From positions 1 to 44,983 of the IMG/VR virus record IMGVR_UViG_3300043395_000903: a stretch of 44,983 nucleotides of DNA. One strand, given 5' to 3'. This DNA is from a virus. This document shows, piece after piece, positions 31,601 to 40,179 of the stretch. The notes beneath the pieces are model-generated. The model saw only the letters and a program-made list of their open reading frames with translations, ran no database searches and was not told the origin of the DNA. Every line of letters begins with the position of its first letter. Positions within the stretch are counted from its first letter, which is position 1. The position numbers were made by a program, and so were the translations under genes.

Positions 31601-34600
31601 GCAAAAACAACTTGACGGCATGGAAGAAGCGGCAAAAGAGTACAAGTCTGCACAGGCGGTGCTCAAGTCAAACAAAGACTTGGCCAACGTCGAGATCGCC
31701 ATATCCGACGTTCAGCGCAGTATCACCAAGAACATCACTGATCGCATCACGCTAGAAAAACAAATCCAAGATTTGGGGTCGGAAATCAAACGGTTGGAAG
31801 ATGCCCGTCGAGACCTGCTGGCACCACAGCCCATCGTGCGCAAGATCAAAGGTCGTGCCACCCCAATCGGTGTGGGCGCCGCTGAATTAGTGGAGAGCCG
31901 CCTGCGTGATCTTGAGACCAACCCTGCGCTGGGCATGCAGTTAACCGGACTTGAAAACCGTGTGACTGATTTGCGTGGTCGAGTGCAAGAACTGCTCAAT
32001 GAGCGCACTTTGATTGATGGCGCGTTGAATCGCCTCAATGACTACGTGGCTGTGGTGCGTGCCCGTAACAAGATTGCCGAACTCCAAGAGCGTGCTCCGT
32101 TTGGTTATGAGATGGATCAAGCCAAAGATGCTCTGCGCGCCGCACAAGCCGCTGTTGGAGCCATCGAGTCCGAGACGGGCAAAACCAAAGCGCAAATCAC
32201 CGCCGAGCAAGCCAAAGAACGCCGCCGTCAAGAAGCCATCGAACGTGCTAGAAAAATTGACGACAGTACCGCGAGAGCCAAAGAACAGCAAAAACGACTG
32301 GAAGCCATGTACTCGCAAGAGGTTACAGGCGAACAAGTTCAGGCCGATCCAGAAGCACAAGCCCGGCGTATGGCCAAAGAGATGGGGGAACCAGACTACA
32401 CGGCCACGGAAAAAGTGGAGGTGATGAAAGACCCCAACAAGGTGCTGGGCGGTTTGTTGGCAGAAGCCACACGCATCCAAAAACAAATGGAGGCGGCCAA
32501 GAAAGCGTCGCTGGCGGCAAGGGATGCCGCGCTCAAACCGCTTCGCGCCAAACTGGATGGGTTGGAGAGCGCGTACAAAGTTACCAAAGACTCCGCCACT
32601 CGTGCCGCGCTGTTGCCCAAGATTGAGAAAGCCACGGCTGACTTACAAGAGGCAGTTGATCGCCAAGCCACCGAGCCTTTGACTTGGAAGGGCATGAAAC
32701 AGCAGATTCGCAGTCTGGCTGTTGCGCTCAACAAATACGAAAACTTGGAAACCAAATTAGGTGTTGGGCGTGTAATTGATGCAAGCATTCCTGAGCGTGC
32801 GTCTCCAACATTCAAACCTAGTAAGGGTGAAAAAGCCGCCGCCGCAAAAGAACGCCAACGCATCGAGGCACAAGAGGCCGCCAAACGTGCCGGGGCACCA
32901 ACCACCAGCGGCGAAGCCCTGACCCGCACCGAAGCCAAGAAAGCCGCCGAGGCCGAGCCCACTGTCTATACTGGCAAAGGCGTTGGCCCGGATGTGGCCA
33001 ACCCGATGGCCAAAGGAAAAGAAGGCGGGGAGCCGGGCGTGTTCCGCACGGCTACAAAAGCGGGCCCCAGCCTGAAAGAACAGACTGTCAAGGACATCAC
33101 GGACAAAGTCATGGCAGACTGGGCCGTTACGCCTGACGTGCAGGTGGTAGCGGATGAGTCGGGGTTGCCAGAAAATATCCGTGCCCAAGCCGAAGCACAG
33201 GGCAAGACTGGTCAGATTCCGGGCTTGTATGACCCCAACACCAAAACCGTGTACCTTGTGGCCAGCGGGTTGAAAGACACCAACGATGTGGTGTTGACGA
33301 TTGCCCACGAGGTGACTGGACACTTTGGCTTGCGTGAGATGCTGGGTGCGGCCTACACCAAAAACATGAACCGTTTGTACGACGGCAACAAGTTGGTGAA
33401 AGAACGTGCTGACGCCAAGATGGAGGAAGACCCCAAACTGAGCCGAGAAGTAGCGGTGGAAGAAGTGCTTGCCGACATGGCCGAGATTGGGGCGACGCCG
33501 CAAGAACGCAACATCTTGCAACGCGTTTATGACTTTGTCCGCCGTTGGTTGGCCAACAAGTTTCCGTCGTTCAACATGGACACGGTTACTGAGAACGAGG
33601 TCAAGCAGATCGTTGCCAACGCTCGTCGTTATGTGATCGAGGGTGAAGGTAAAATTGAAGGGGGCACCGCCAAAACCGACGGCCTTCTGTACCGTACAGC
33701 CAAATACGCATCACCTGAGATGGAAGCCGCTGGCAACGCGCTCGATCCGTTCGTGTCCAAATACCGTGGCAACATGGAAAAGGTCAAAGCCAATGCCACG
33801 GGTTTGGCTTTTGAGACCCAACTGGTTGATCGTTTCGCAGGTTTTGAGCGTCTGGCCAAGTATCTGCCTGAGCACATGGGCACCCAGATGATGTACTACC
33901 TGCGCATGTACGACCAGCGCATGAACATGGTGTCACAAGCCGTGGCCGCTGGTGCCCCCAGCATCGTTGAGAAAAAACGGCCCGACGGCAAAACCGAGCG
34001 CATCATCGAGGCCAAAGAGGGCCCGAACATCAAGAATGTGGTCGAGATTTTAAAAGACGCCAACCCCATGGTCGGTAACGCCGAGGCCGTCAACCGCTTG
34101 TTCACCGCCTACATGGCCGCAATTCGCGCCGATAACAAAGGTTTTGAATCGCTGAACTTTGGCGAAGACGTGACCCGCGCCGATTTGGACAAGGCTCTGA
34201 GCGTTGTTGAAAACAACAAAGAACTCAAGGCCATATTCGACAAGGCACGCGGCGAATACAACGAGTACAACCGCAACCTGATCAAGTTCTTGGTTGAAAC
34301 CGGTGCGCTTTCCAAGAAAGTGGCCGAGCGCCTGACCGCTGAAAACGACTACATCCCGTTCTACCGCGAACAGAACGGCGTGGCCCAGTTGCTGATTGGC
34401 GGCGAAGCCCCGATCCGTATTGGTTCGATCAAAGAACAGCCCTACCTGAAAGAGTTGGTTGGCGGTGACCAGCCGATTCTGGATTTCCTGACCAGTTCGG
34501 TGCAGAACACCAACATGCTCGTGGATATGGGCATGCGCAACCTTGCAACCAAGAACGCTGTGTTTGAGTTGATCAACCTCAACGCCGCCAAACTGGTCAA

Positions 34601-36284
34601 GGGCACACCTTCTGGCAAAGACGTGGTCAAGTTCAAGATCGACGGTGACGACCGCTATGCCGTGTTGGCCACGGAGACTGTCACAATTGGTAACAAGACG
34701 TTTGACACCGGGGTGCCTGCTGACATTCTGGTCAAGGGCATGGAGGGTATCCCCACCCAAATGCCGTTTATTTTCCGTGCCATGGCCATGCCCGCCCAGT
34801 TGTTGCGCAAGGGTGTGACGCTCTCGCCCCTGTACATGGCACGCCAGTTGTTCCGCGACTCGTTGGCCGCACCTATTCTGTCGGGGGCTAACTTCACCCC
34901 TGTGCTTGGCGCTCTGCGCCAGATCGGTGCTCCGGCTGGCAAAACACTTGAGCGTCGCGGCATCACCGGCGGTCAGCAATTCAAAGGCACGTCTGAGGAC
35001 CTGTCCATGATTTTGCGTGAGGTGGCCTCTGGTAAGCCGGGCTGGATGACGGCACTGGGTAAATTTGAAGCGGCGGCAATGGAGGCTGATGCGCTGACCC
35101 GCCGCGCCCAGTACAACAGTTACATCAACCAAGGGTTGTCCGAGATGGAAGCCACACTGATGTCACTAGAGTCCATGAACTTCAACAAGCGCGGCGCGTC
35201 ACCCAGCATCCATATTGCCAACGCTTTGATCCCGTTCTTCAACGCCCAGATTCAGGGTCTGAACGTGCTGTACAAGGCTATGTTTGGCAAGATGCCTTTC
35301 AACGACAAACTGAAGATTCGCCAAAAGATGCTCCAGCGCGGGGGCATGATGGCCGTTGCATCCATGGTTTATGCCATGATGATGGAGGACGACGAAGCGT
35401 ACCAAAACGCCGAGCCGGATCAGAAGTATGGCAACTGGTTTGTGCGCCTACCCGGTGTCGATGAGCCTGTTCGCGTGCCGATTCCGTTTGAAGTTGGTTA
35501 CATCTTCAAGGCTTTGCCCGAGGCACTTGTCAATTCGCTCAACAGCGAACATGGCGGTGAAGAGGCAATCAAGGCGTTTAAGCAGATCATTCTCCAAACC
35601 ATTCCCGGCGGCTCCAGTTACGGCATTCCGCAAGCCTACAAACCCGCTATCGAGGTGGGGCTCGGCAAGTCGTTCTACACAGGGCGCGACATTTTGTCAG
35701 CACGCGAGAAAAACTTGTTACCCGAAGATCAGTTCCGCGCCAACACCACGGAGATAGCCAAGGCTTTTGGCAAACTGACTGGTGCGTCCCCAATCTTGGT
35801 TGAACAGTTTGTCAAAGGGTACACGGGCACCATGGGTCTGGCCTTCCTGCAAGCGCTCAGTATGGGTGTGCCCACTGGCGAATCACCTGAGAAAGCCGTC
35901 AAACGCCTGTCTGAGTACCCAGTTATTGGCGGTGCGTTCCAACCCAACGACGCTGGGGGCATCATCAACAGCGTGTACGAGCGCATGAACGATGCTGAGA
36001 AAGTTGCCAACACCTACAAAGATATGGTTAAAGACGGCCGCACAGCCGAGGCCGAGGCGCTACTCCAGCGCCGTGGCAACGACTTCTTCCAAGCCGAAAT
36101 TGCCAAAGAGTTCAAGGCCAACATGAACCAACTGAGTCAGGCCGAGCGCGCAATCCAAGCGTCAGACATGACGGGCGAAGAGAAGCGCAAGCAGTTGGAC
36201 GAGATCAGGAAACTGAAGATTGCTGTGGCAAAAGAGATCAGGGACGTGGCAGACAAGACCGTGAGTTTGTCGTTCTCTTTGTGA
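28653..36284 (+). CDS. Giant internal virion / ejection protein with metallopeptidase motif
   Basis: A 2543-residue protein. The N-terminus (GPDGRIYDVEGPAGASEADI) is a short beta module seen at the start of other phage ejection proteins. Hydrophobic Gly/Ala segments at about 55-75 and 118-147 could enter a membrane. Residues 260-1480 are mostly coiled coil. A zincin motif follows: H1552-E1553-V-T-G-H1557, with E1604 in VAVEEVLADMAEIG as likely third ligand. The last 860 residues (YASPEMEAAGNALDPFVSKY, SPLYMARQLFRDSLAAPILS, IHIANALIPFFNAQIQGLN) resemble the large polyvalent-protein domain called LPD38. Proteins of this size enter the host with the DNA. The protease may process the virion core or cut host cell-wall or membrane proteins. 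No polymerase motif was found. Confidence 0.78.
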   Translation: MPIYSVQGPDGRIYDVEGPAGASEADIISAVKRQIASTPKPAEPTVGGQVKEFFKGLAPGAIGLVESAATGASALLPEETEKRAREGIASLAKTAKAPFAAAPGYEETIGRKFGEAAGSIVPFLGLGPLGVAGRVGMAALGTGAGAGEARTRAEQEGATAEQRATATGLGSVVGISEMFAPMRILGRIDEPIKQGIAASLKRVALAGGEEAAQEAAAQAAQNLIAKGIYKPEQAIIEQVGESAAYGGAVGALAQGLLDMALGRRARGTGTQEEIAKAREEAEAARAAEEARKADPGYARQFVTDYEARKAEFITAKNALKKPGKDATPDVWDAYREQKKAVDDIRESLTKDAKEYNKLRGVVAPELEAEKIQAELARLRSEAKGQTILPGFESETVTSPAEPQADTEFVDYAKQVRDLKARMEDLASQAQQTTDLAQKRELSRQYGMAQTALTEAEPLAAQQVAKQKKEAADPTKRLQTLAEQMRLAEENGDLVAQGKIADKLEALGVTDLSQIPAKGTPPVQGEIPLEPFKSKTMTRAEAAAQFYKPGAPDIEAQESALLEEQRLADEQARADALREIKIAPEAVALQRIAQRPAGLTNITAGLNAPDTTPRGSTAMAVMNQRLRLESGLSAAREKLAKAQDLYKADPTPFAEKRLEAATAELEAAQNAYDASRQEMLQQELIPTAEETTPPTAPVVRKAPSEGFKLRPSQGAPVRPSSYQDLSTRLASALARDDIDQRTYDFLRRAENVLPSIDARIETARTEPAQFGEGPLAKKGAAKDIASTEGFLTLLDKQLDLIERGQEGVITGRRYLDEEGGRARGSAAEVAEASKASGRDISKYRTMEQASFAAAESKKRARNIPPMPGETERVNVPGAPVSRRLEATRGTTLRMPAKPLSLAREMEPLLRLQEQLAGPDLAETKQAELFPSEARGVVRATAANFAKFLQSKEVQALRGMLPKSLADVERQRKALPDLKARVAQLQKQLDGMEEAAKEYKSAQAVLKSNKDLANVEIAISDVQRSITKNITDRITLEKQIQDLGSEIKRLEDARRDLLAPQPIVRKIKGRATPIGVGAAELVESRLRDLETNPALGMQLTGLENRVTDLRGRVQELLNERTLIDGALNRLNDYVAVVRARNKIAELQERAPFGYEMDQAKDALRAAQAAVGAIESETGKTKAQITAEQAKERRRQEAIERARKIDDSTARAKEQQKRLEAMYSQEVTGEQVQADPEAQARRMAKEMGEPDYTATEKVEVMKDPNKVLGGLLAEATRIQKQMEAAKKASLAARDAALKPLRAKLDGLESAYKVTKDSATRAALLPKIEKATADLQEAVDRQATEPLTWKGMKQQIRSLAVALNKYENLETKLGVGRVIDASIPERASPTFKPSKGEKAAAAKERQRIEAQEAAKRAGAPTTSGEALTRTEAKKAAEAEPTVYTGKGVGPDVANPMAKGKEGGEPGVFRTATKAGPSLKEQTVKDITDKVMADWAVTPDVQVVADESGLPENIRAQAEAQGKTGQIPGLYDPNTKTVYLVASGLKDTNDVVLTIAHEVTGHFGLREMLGAAYTKNMNRLYDGNKLVKERADAKMEEDPKLSREVAVEEVLADMAEIGATPQERNILQRVYDFVRRWLANKFPSFNMDTVTENEVKQIVANARRYVIEGEGKIEGGTAKTDGLLYRTAKYASPEMEAAGNALDPFVSKYRGNMEKVKANATGLAFETQLVDRFAGFERLAKYLPEHMGTQMMYYLRMYDQRMNMVSQAVAAGAPSIVEKKRPDGKTERIIEAKEGPNIKNVVEILKDANPMVGNAEAVNRLFTAYMAAIRADNKGFESLNFGEDVTRADLDKALSVVENNKELKAIFDKARGEYNEYNRNLIKFLVETGALSKKVAERLTAENDYIPFYREQNGVAQLLIGGEAPIRIGSIKEQPYLKELVGGDQPILDFLTSSVQNTNMLVDMGMRNLATKNAVFELINLNAAKLVKGTPSGKDVVKFKIDGDDRYAVLATETVTIGNKTFDTGVPADILVKGMEGIPTQMPFIFRAMAMPAQLLRKGVTLSPLYMARQLFRDSLAAPILSGANFTPVLGALRQIGAPAGKTLERRGITGGQQFKGTSEDLSMILREVASGKPGWMTALGKFEAAAMEADALTRRAQYNSYINQGLSEMEATLMSLESMNFNKRGASPSIHIANALIPFFNAQIQGLNVLYKAMFGKMPFNDKLKIRQKMLQRGGMMAVASMVYAMMMEDDEAYQNAEPDQKYGNWFVRLPGVDEPVRVPIPFEVGYIFKALPEALVNSLNSEHGGEEAIKAFKQIILQTIPGGSSYGIPQAYKPAIEVGLGKSFYTGRDILSAREKNLLPEDQFRANTTEIAKAFGKLTGASPILVEQFVKGYTGTMGLAFLQALSMGVPTGESPEKAVKRLSEYPVIGGAFQPNDAGGIINSVYERMNDAEKVANTYKDMVKDGRTAEAEALLQRRGNDFFQAEIAKEFKANMNQLSQAERAIQASDMTGEEKRKQLDEIRKLKIAVAKEIRDVADKTVSLSFSL

Positions 36285-36473
36285 TCAGCGAAAGAACCAT
36301 ACGCCAATAAGGCCGTTTTTAATACCGACCTTGGCTTTGGCGTTGAAGATGCGGTGGCGCAGGGCTTCCTTAAGCCCGGCCTGCCGCACTTCTTCCGTGT
36401 TCAGGCAGGGGACAAAGAACCCCTGACCCTTACTGACGGACTGCCACGGGAACAAGCGGCTGTAGGATGACAT
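36285..36473 (-). CDS. Small basic protein at the convergence point
   Basis: A 62-residue protein on the minus strand, starting at ATG 36473 (a GTG at 36491 is an alternative) inside the 3' end of the primase-helicase gene in another frame. The product (FPWQSVSKGQGFFVPCLNTE, LKEALRHRIFNAKAKVGIKN, LIGVWFFR) looks like a real small folded protein: a GFFVP strand, a basic helix and a hydrophobic end. I recall similar short proteins in phages. The stop abuts the stop of the giant gene. Function unknown. Confidence 0.6.
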   Translation of the reverse strand: MSSYSRLFPWQSVSKGQGFFVPCLNTEEVRQAGLKEALRHRIFNAKAKVGIKNGLIGVWFFR

Positions 36474-39408
36474 CGTCCAACTCGCTGACACGGCGACTTA
36501 TCTTCATGGCCGACACCCGCATCGGCGGTCCATCCGTCTTGGCCAGCATGTCCTTGCGCTGGATGTGGGACACGGCGAACATCTCCGAAATCTGCTTGGT
36601 AAAGGTGGCGAAACTGAAACTCATGGTCGAGCAGTACGACCTGAGCAACCGCTCCTCGATGTAGAAGTCGATCTGACCGACCACCACGCCGTGCTCGACG
36701 CGGCCCATGACCTCGGACTTGGTGGTGTTCTTGCCCACCAGCGACCCATCGCTGAACGCCGCCCCGATACCAGCCGCCTCGCCGTAGCGCACCACGACAA
36801 ACTTGCCCTGATACTCTTGGATGTAGGCGTTCAGGACATCTTCGGCTGTGCGCTTGCCGCTCACGATGCTGGCGCGTTGACTGATGAATGTGCGATGCAA
36901 CTCGTTGATGACTTCTTTCAGGGGGATGTCCACCAGCCCTGCGTGCTGGCTGTTGAACAAGATACCAGCGGCCACGATCGTGCCAGCACCAGCCATCCAG
37001 AACCGCTCGTCGTTGGGCGCCTTGAACTCGGTGTACATCTGCGCCACGGTCTTGGGCACCAGCGTTCTGAGGTAGTCCACGTTGTCCACCATGTAGCGCA
37101 CCAGCACATCGCCAGCCACGGCGTAGTTACTCTGCAAAGACTTGATGATCTCGATCTCTTCAGCGTCCCACTCCAGTTTCTCGTCCATCGCCATCTCAAT
37201 CAGGCGGCGCAACTCACCCTCGGATGAGTGCAGACGGGTGCTGGTCATATAGTCAACGGCAGGGCGGTTTGACGACATTAGGGCAAACGATGCCCAAGTG
37301 GACAGGTTCAGGCGCTCTCGGTTGGTGCCCGACTCCATGCGCTCCTTGCCGCGGCCCTCGGACATGCTGAACAGAAACGCCGGGAACCACTCGAAGTCCG
37401 TGCGGTTGTTGGTGGTGATCTCGTCCGTGATCAAGGGCAGACTACGTAGTAACCCTAATCGCTGTTGCATGGCGACCGCCGAGGTGCCAGACCCTGTGCG
37501 GTAGTGGATCGGGTGCCCCCAGATGGATGCGGCGGCGTCCAAGGCTAGGGATTTACCCGTACCCGACTCAGCCGAGGTGACGTGCATCGTCACGCCAAAC
37601 AGACCCGTGAAGCGCATCAGCGGCGCGGCGGCACCGGCGAGCAAAACGGTCAAGTGTTTCCACATCTTGCGCCGAATCATCATGTTGATCACGGCACGCC
37701 ACGCATCAAGCGACCCCGTGGGTTTGGTGTTGGCCACGATGTTCTCAAGCCCGGGCATGGGCACGACCACCGGGTCGGCCTTGGGGGTGTATATACATCC
37801 AGCAAACACGAACGACTCGTCGTCTTGCCAGCCGTAGGATGCGGGGATTTTGATGGGGTTTTTCTCGATGCTCAATTTCTCGATGCTGGCGCGGACATAG
37901 GCGTACAGGTTGTTGTCATTACCGGCGCCGAACGCGGCCATGATGTTTTGGCTGGCCAGATACTTGATTGTCTCGTCCTTGCTGGCCACGCACTTCTGGG
38001 GCAACAGGACTTCTTGGACTTGCTTGCCGCGCACCGCCAGCATGTGGACTTCGTGCGTTCCGGCGTTGTTGAGAATCTCGATAGGGAAGAGGTCGTATGC
38101 CAACAGCATCAGGTGCTGTTTGACCGAGTTGCCCTGATCGTCGGTGGTGTCTTTCTCAATGAATACGCCACCTTGTCGCCCGTACGCGAAACCTTTGGGT
38201 GGCTCCGGTCGGTACATCTTCTGTGGCTGGTCGCTCACTGGAGTCGCAACTTCGATCTCCACTTCCTCGGTCACCGCCGCCAACTGCCGCCCCCAGATCA
38301 GCGGGTTGGTGATTTTCCCACGGTGTGGGCAGTTGCCACACACTCCGGGGTTTGCATCGTTCATCGCTTCGCATGAATACGGCCCCTTGATCTCGTGCAG
38401 TTTCTGGTGCATCCGATCGTGGCTGTAGGGGTGCATGTCACTGAGCCAGATGGCGGCCTTGGGGCCGTCTTCGCAGAACTTAGTCCAACTCAATAACCCG
38501 CGCCACAGCGGCTCCATTCCATCATCGGATGCGTTCTCGGCGTAGTATGCCAGTTGTCCGCAACCGTTGCCTTGCTTGGTGCGCATGACGATGGGTTTGA
38601 ACTTGGTCACGCTGTTGCCGATGATGGCTTGCGCCGTGGGAGAAAGAGAGGTGACACTAGTTGGCCGCGCTCCGGCCAGCACCATGGAGGACGATGGGGC
38701 GGGTGTGGGCTTCTTTACAAACTCTTTACCGAACCCCTCGGCGGTCAGCACGGCATCGAGGTCGTCCACGGCGAAGCGATCTCCGGTTGACATGAACCTG
38801 ACACGGGTGGCTTCGCGCACGGCTTTGCCGTTCTTGACGCCGGTATTGGTCGAGTCGAATACGCGCAGAACCCGAGAGGCATCGCCTGTCACGGCGGTGT
38901 CGATCTTCAAGCCCTTGGCCACGCACATCTCTTTGAACCGCTGGGCCAGCGGGTACCAGTCCTCTTTGAAGAGCATCTGGTCGAGCGGCCAGTAGGCATG
39001 CACCCCACCGCCAGAGTGAACGAGCCACGGGTCGCCAAGGGCTGAGAGTCCGGTGGACTCACAAAAACTGGACAACGCCTGCGCCGCCGCCTTGGCGCTC
39101 GGGTATGACTTGGGCTTGATGTTGCCCTCATCATCGGGGATGTCCTTGGGGTGGTTGCAGTCAAGGTCTACTGCCAGCACTTGGCTGGCGTGCATGTTGG
39201 GCTTTGTGCGGTCTTTGTTGGTGCCGAACGTGCCCAGTGCGAAATAGGTGTCGTATTGTTTTGCCGCCCACTTCTCGATGGTGGGCATGATCTCCTCAAG
39301 GGTTTCCCCAAAAACGTGTTGTTTTTTCTTTGTTGTCAGTTCTACCGCGCAATAGTACCCGTTACCCGGGGACGGCAAAACCTCCGCTAGAAACTCAAGC
39401 GGTGTCAT
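36430..39408 (-). CDS. Primase-helicase with AEP (PrimPol) and helicase domains
   Basis: A 992-residue protein; ATG 39408 has AAAGGA upstream. Residues 1-230 carry AEP primase motifs: D81-L-D83 (AVDLDC), SGGGVHAYW (132-140, with H137) and ASRVLRVF (177-184). A Cys cluster C347, C358, C361 may bind zinc. Residues 400-900 form a DUF927-like helicase: Walker A SAESGTGKS (613-621), Walker B LITDE (660-664), and a LMSSNRP segment. It would make primers and unwind DNA at the phage fork. No separate DNA polymerase is in the window. It is the last long gene of the minus-strand block, with the small gene overlapping its end. Confidence 0.82.
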   Translation of the reverse strand: MTPLEFLAEVLPSPGNGYYCAVELTTKKKQHVFGETLEEIMPTIEKWAAKQYDTYFALGTFGTNKDRTKPNMHASQVLAVDLDCNHPKDIPDDEGNIKPKSYPSAKAAAQALSSFCESTGLSALGDPWLVHSGGGVHAYWPLDQMLFKEDWYPLAQRFKEMCVAKGLKIDTAVTGDASRVLRVFDSTNTGVKNGKAVREATRVRFMSTGDRFAVDDLDAVLTAEGFGKEFVKKPTPAPSSSMVLAGARPTSVTSLSPTAQAIIGNSVTKFKPIVMRTKQGNGCGQLAYYAENASDDGMEPLWRGLLSWTKFCEDGPKAAIWLSDMHPYSHDRMHQKLHEIKGPYSCEAMNDANPGVCGNCPHRGKITNPLIWGRQLAAVTEEVEIEVATPVSDQPQKMYRPEPPKGFAYGRQGGVFIEKDTTDDQGNSVKQHLMLLAYDLFPIEILNNAGTHEVHMLAVRGKQVQEVLLPQKCVASKDETIKYLASQNIMAAFGAGNDNNLYAYVRASIEKLSIEKNPIKIPASYGWQDDESFVFAGCIYTPKADPVVVPMPGLENIVANTKPTGSLDAWRAVINMMIRRKMWKHLTVLLAGAAAPLMRFTGLFGVTMHVTSAESGTGKSLALDAAASIWGHPIHYRTGSGTSAVAMQQRLGLLRSLPLITDEITTNNRTDFEWFPAFLFSMSEGRGKERMESGTNRERLNLSTWASFALMSSNRPAVDYMTSTRLHSSEGELRRLIEMAMDEKLEWDAEEIEIIKSLQSNYAVAGDVLVRYMVDNVDYLRTLVPKTVAQMYTEFKAPNDERFWMAGAGTIVAAGILFNSQHAGLVDIPLKEVINELHRTFISQRASIVSGKRTAEDVLNAYIQEYQGKFVVVRYGEAAGIGAAFSDGSLVGKNTTKSEVMGRVEHGVVVGQIDFYIEERLLRSYCSTMSFSFATFTKQISEMFAVSHIQRKDMLAKTDGPPMRVSAMKISRRVSELDDVILQPLVPVAVRQ

Positions 39409-39422
39409 GGCTGTCCTTTGGG

Positions 39423-39596
39423 TCAGTGGGGGATGTGTCCGGCGATGTCTTTAACGGTCTCTTTTAGTTCCGCATTTTCGTCAATCAACTTGGCGATGCG
39501 GGAGCACAACTCCAGCACCAGCGGCTGGTCGTGCTCGATGTAGGCGCGGCGGATCAACTCTTCATCCGTCATGTTGGCAAATTGTACTCGTGACAT
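39423..39596 (-). CDS. Small hypothetical protein
   Basis: A 57-residue protein. I chose ATG 39596 because GGAG lies six bases upstream; an ATG four codons earlier lacks this. It begins SRVQFANMTDEELIRRAYIE and continues with a helix (LELCSRIAKLIDENAELKET), so it is probably a helical hairpin or short coiled coil. It overlaps the end of the HTH gene by 28 bases. Not recognised; a small partner of the primase-helicase or the HTH protein is possible from its place. Confidence 0.6.
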   Translation of the reverse strand: MSRVQFANMTDEELIRRAYIEHDQPLVLELCSRIAKLIDENAELKETVKDIAGHIPH

Positions 39597-39847
39597 ATTT
39601 TTCTCCATGCCTCGTCAGCGGTGCGCGAGGACTTCATGATCAGCAACATCAGTTCGACACGGTTCTGGTAGGCGACAAAGACATCTTTGCCAACAAACCA
39701 GTTGTACACGGTCTGGCGGGTGACACCAAGCGCCTTGGCAATCTTGGTGACAGGAAAGTCGAGATGGATCGCCCATCGACCCAACTGGTTGCCCGGGGTC
39801 TTAGGTGCGGCCAGCACGGCGTCAATTGTTTTTTGAGAGTAAGACAT
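39569..39847 (-). CDS. Helix-turn-helix DNA-binding protein
   Basis: A 92-residue protein with an HTH at about 31-52 (FPVTKIAKALGVTRQTVYNW); the second helix GVTRQTVYNW is typical of a recognition helix. The N-terminus APKTPGNQLGRWAIHLD recurs in small phage regulators as I recall. It may repress or activate phage promoters. There is no good ribosome site before the ATG, so translation may be weak. The 105-base gap upstream (39848-39952) holds no clear promoter; I see only short imperfect repeats in it. A palindromic site at 41608-41623 is one possible target, which is speculative. Confidence 0.72.
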   Translation of the reverse strand: MSYSQKTIDAVLAAPKTPGNQLGRWAIHLDFPVTKIAKALGVTRQTVYNWFVGKDVFVAYQNRVELMLLIMKSSRTADEAWRKICHEYNLPT

Positions 39848-39952
39848 GGTTGTTTTGGGTGGGGGTACTCGCTACGTCTGTGATCTAGAAGCGGGGTGGA
39901 GTTGCACCACGACCTGACACCCGCACAGCATCCGCTTTCCCCCCGATTCTCC

Positions 39953-40171
39953 TTATTTCTTGGTCGCCACCAAGGCGCAAGTGACTTTCTCGGCCTCGGA
40001 CTGGTCGTACAGAGCGCATGCCACAGCGATGGGGTCAGCGCCGTTCTTCACAGCGTCTGCCCACTTGGCACGGCGATCCATACCGCTGGCGGTGCAAGAA
40101 CCAATCATAGTGATCAGCACCGCAACGCCAGCCCAAAGGGTGTGGCGATATAACTTGTCATCGTCCAACAT
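39953..40171 (-). CDS. Small membrane-anchored protein
   Basis: A 72-residue protein. ATG 40171 has GAGG upstream; a GTG at 40183 overlapping the previous stop is an alternative. One hydrophobic N-terminal segment (TLWAGVAVLITMIGSC) is followed by a short exported or cytoplasmic part with KNGADPIAVACALYDQ and one more Cys near the end (EAEKVTCALVATKK). The GADPIAV block recurs in small phage proteins as I recall. Function unknown. Confidence 0.62.
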   Translation of the reverse strand: MLDDDKLYRHTLWAGVAVLITMIGSCTASGMDRRAKWADAVKNGADPIAVACALYDQSEAEKVTCALVATKK

Positions 40172-40179
40172 GGCTCGCC

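Noticed and set aside
28653-36284. Virion RNA polymerase (N4-type) in the giant protein
   Set aside because: No polymerase catalytic motifs were found; the only clear enzyme motif is HExxH.
39848-39952. Promoter or small gene in the 105-base gap before the HTH gene
   Set aside because: No -35/-10 pair with good spacing; the only short frame has a ribosome site too far from its ATG.
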